Below, in pieces: positions 5,387 to 5,988 of a stretch of 5,988 nt of DNA. Origin of the DNA: Bacteroidales bacterium UBA5349 (GTDB lineage: Bacteria; Bacteroidota; Bacteroidia; Bacteroidales; Tenuifilaceae); contig DHQB01000014.1 in assembly GCA_002410065.1 (NCBI GenBank), positions 1 through 5,988 on the forward strand, given 5' to 3'. A program made the translations under genes and the position numbers. A model generated the notes under the pieces. That model made no database searches and was not told the origin of the DNA. It worked only from the letters and a program-made list of their open reading frames with translations. Every line of letters begins with the position of its first letter. Positions within the stretch are counted from its first letter, which is position 1.

Positions 5387-5988
5387 ACAGGCTATCCCAA
5401 CACTTTTTCATCTGCTCAACCTTTTTCCTTTCGTTCAGGTGAACGTATATCATTGTTTGTTGAATGCTGCTATGGCCTAGCAGTTTTTGTAAACTGGCCA
5501 AATCGTCGGTTTTATCCAAAAAAATACTTGCAAATGTATGCCTGGCACTATGGAAGGATATTTGTTTGTTAATTCCCGCCCCTTCAGCAATGCTTTTAAG
5601 CATACGGTTGGTCACAGGATCGGCAAAGCACTCAAATACCCTACCGTGCAATCGGTGCTTTGCAACGTCCTTTAAAATGCGTTTAATGGGCTTGGTTATG
5701 GGGATGGTTACCATCTCATTGCTGGTTCGTTTGGTTTTAACCGGATTAAGAATAATAAAATCACCCTTCACCTGGTCCATTTCAAAACCCTTCACATCGC
5801 TTAATCGCATGCCAGTAAAGGAAGCAAAAAGGAAGTATTGCAGAACAATATGAAGGTTTTTTCCAAAGATTTTCTTATTGTAAGCATCAACCAACTTTTT
5901 TAACTCAACCTCGGTAAGCCAAACCTGATTCGATTTACCTCGCCTTATCTTCTCTATTTCAAACGGGTTGCTTTCAATCAGTTTTCTT
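5379..5988 (-). CDS. Tyrosine recombinase / phage integrase, 5'-partial (C-terminal catalytic part)
   Basis: The reading frame stays open to the right edge, so the gene starts beyond 5988; the TTG at 5892-5894 is internal. About 202 C-terminal residues are visible, beginning RKLIESNPFEIEKIRRGK, the end of the core-binding (SAM-like) domain and linker. The catalytic domain follows, with the full set of active-site residues. Arg I is in TGMRLSD (codon 5805-5807), and the beta-hairpin Lys lies within VKTKRTSNE. HxxR is in FHSARHTFAS (His 5550-5552, Arg 5541-5543), the second His is in LLGHSS (5472-5474), and the nucleophilic Tyr is in MIYVHL (5445-5447). The enzyme cuts and rejoins DNA through a 3'-phosphotyrosine link and most likely inserts and excises the phage. 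The protein ends 21 residues after the Tyr, as usual. It converges on the tail operon with an 8-base overlap. It could instead be an inversion enzyme for a nearby switch, but no inverted-repeat sites are seen. It looks intact within the window. Confidence 0.93.
   Translation of the reverse strand, partial: RKLIESNPFEIEKIRRGKSNQVWLTEVELKKLVDAYNKKIFGKNLHIVLQYFLFASFTGMRLSDVKGFEMDQVKGDFIILNPVKTKRTSNEMVTIPITKPIKRILKDVAKHRLHGRVFECFADPVTNRMLKSIAEGAGINKQISFHSARHTFASIFLDKTDDLASLQKLLGHSSIQQTMIYVHLNERKKVEQMKKCWDSLFS

Noticed and set aside
5464..5853. Forward 129-codon frame opposite the integrase
   Set aside because: It is antisense to the catalytic domain, whose full active-site set makes the minus strand the real gene.
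5892..5894. TTG (minus strand) as the integrase start, giving a 171-residue protein
   Set aside because: The frame continues upstream to the window edge with the expected linker residues (RRGKSNQVWLTEVEL), so this would truncate the core-binding part.
1..5988. CRISPR array, tRNA, insertion sequence or retron-like element
   Set aside because: No regularly spaced direct repeats, no cloverleaf pattern, no transposase or reverse transcriptase motifs seen on either strand.
5379..5988. Att core site inside the window
   Set aside because: A single copy of a core cannot be recognised without the other junction, and no tRNA 3' end is seen.

Overview
The window looks like the distal tail or host-recognition end of a Bacteroidetes (CFB-group) temperate phage or prophage, ending at a tyrosine recombinase gene. 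The assignment rests on several things. The DNA is AT-rich, and most start codons lack a strong Shine-Dalgarno sequence. The tail proteins carry sequence signatures I associate with Bacteroidetes phages and prophages, such as 'NSLGGFD', 'INKW', and the 'QGSHSLPFSVP' block. The integrase also has the look of Bacteroidetes phage and mobilome enzymes. No host genes are present, so genus or species cannot be given.

Layout, left to right. Positions 1-552 (+) hold the 3' part of a tail or baseplate-type structural gene whose beginning lies outside the window. It stops just after a run of eleven T. The -1 frame from that run stays open to 662, one base before the next start, and encodes a plausible phage-type C-terminus. 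Positions 664-2034 (+) encode a tail fibre with a C-terminal self-cleaving intramolecular chaperone (peptidase S74) domain. Positions 2034-3167 (+), joined by a TGATG stop/start overlap, encode an unrecognised beta-rich protein that probably belongs to the fibre or receptor-binding apparatus. Positions 3182-3562 (+) encode a small, charged, mostly helical protein. Positions 3566-5386 (+) encode a large tail or baseplate-like protein of a family I associate with Bacteroidetes phages. Positions 5379-5988 (-) hold the C-terminal catalytic part of a tyrosine recombinase, which runs off the right edge.

The five forward genes are packed with gaps of no more than 14 bases (counting the -1 extension of the first gene) and look like one late operon building the tail tip and fibres. 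The recombinase is read towards them, and the two terminal stop codons share one 8-base palindrome with no room for an ordinary intergenic terminator. The recombinase probably integrates the phage, which would place a prophage end or att site near or beyond the right edge, but no att site is visible here.

The strongest unexplained signal is the T11 run with the open -1 frame. It could be programmed frameshifting, phase variation by tract-length change, a disabling mutation or a homopolymer sequencing error. I found no RNA genes, CRISPR arrays, insertion sequences or convincing promoters or terminators.
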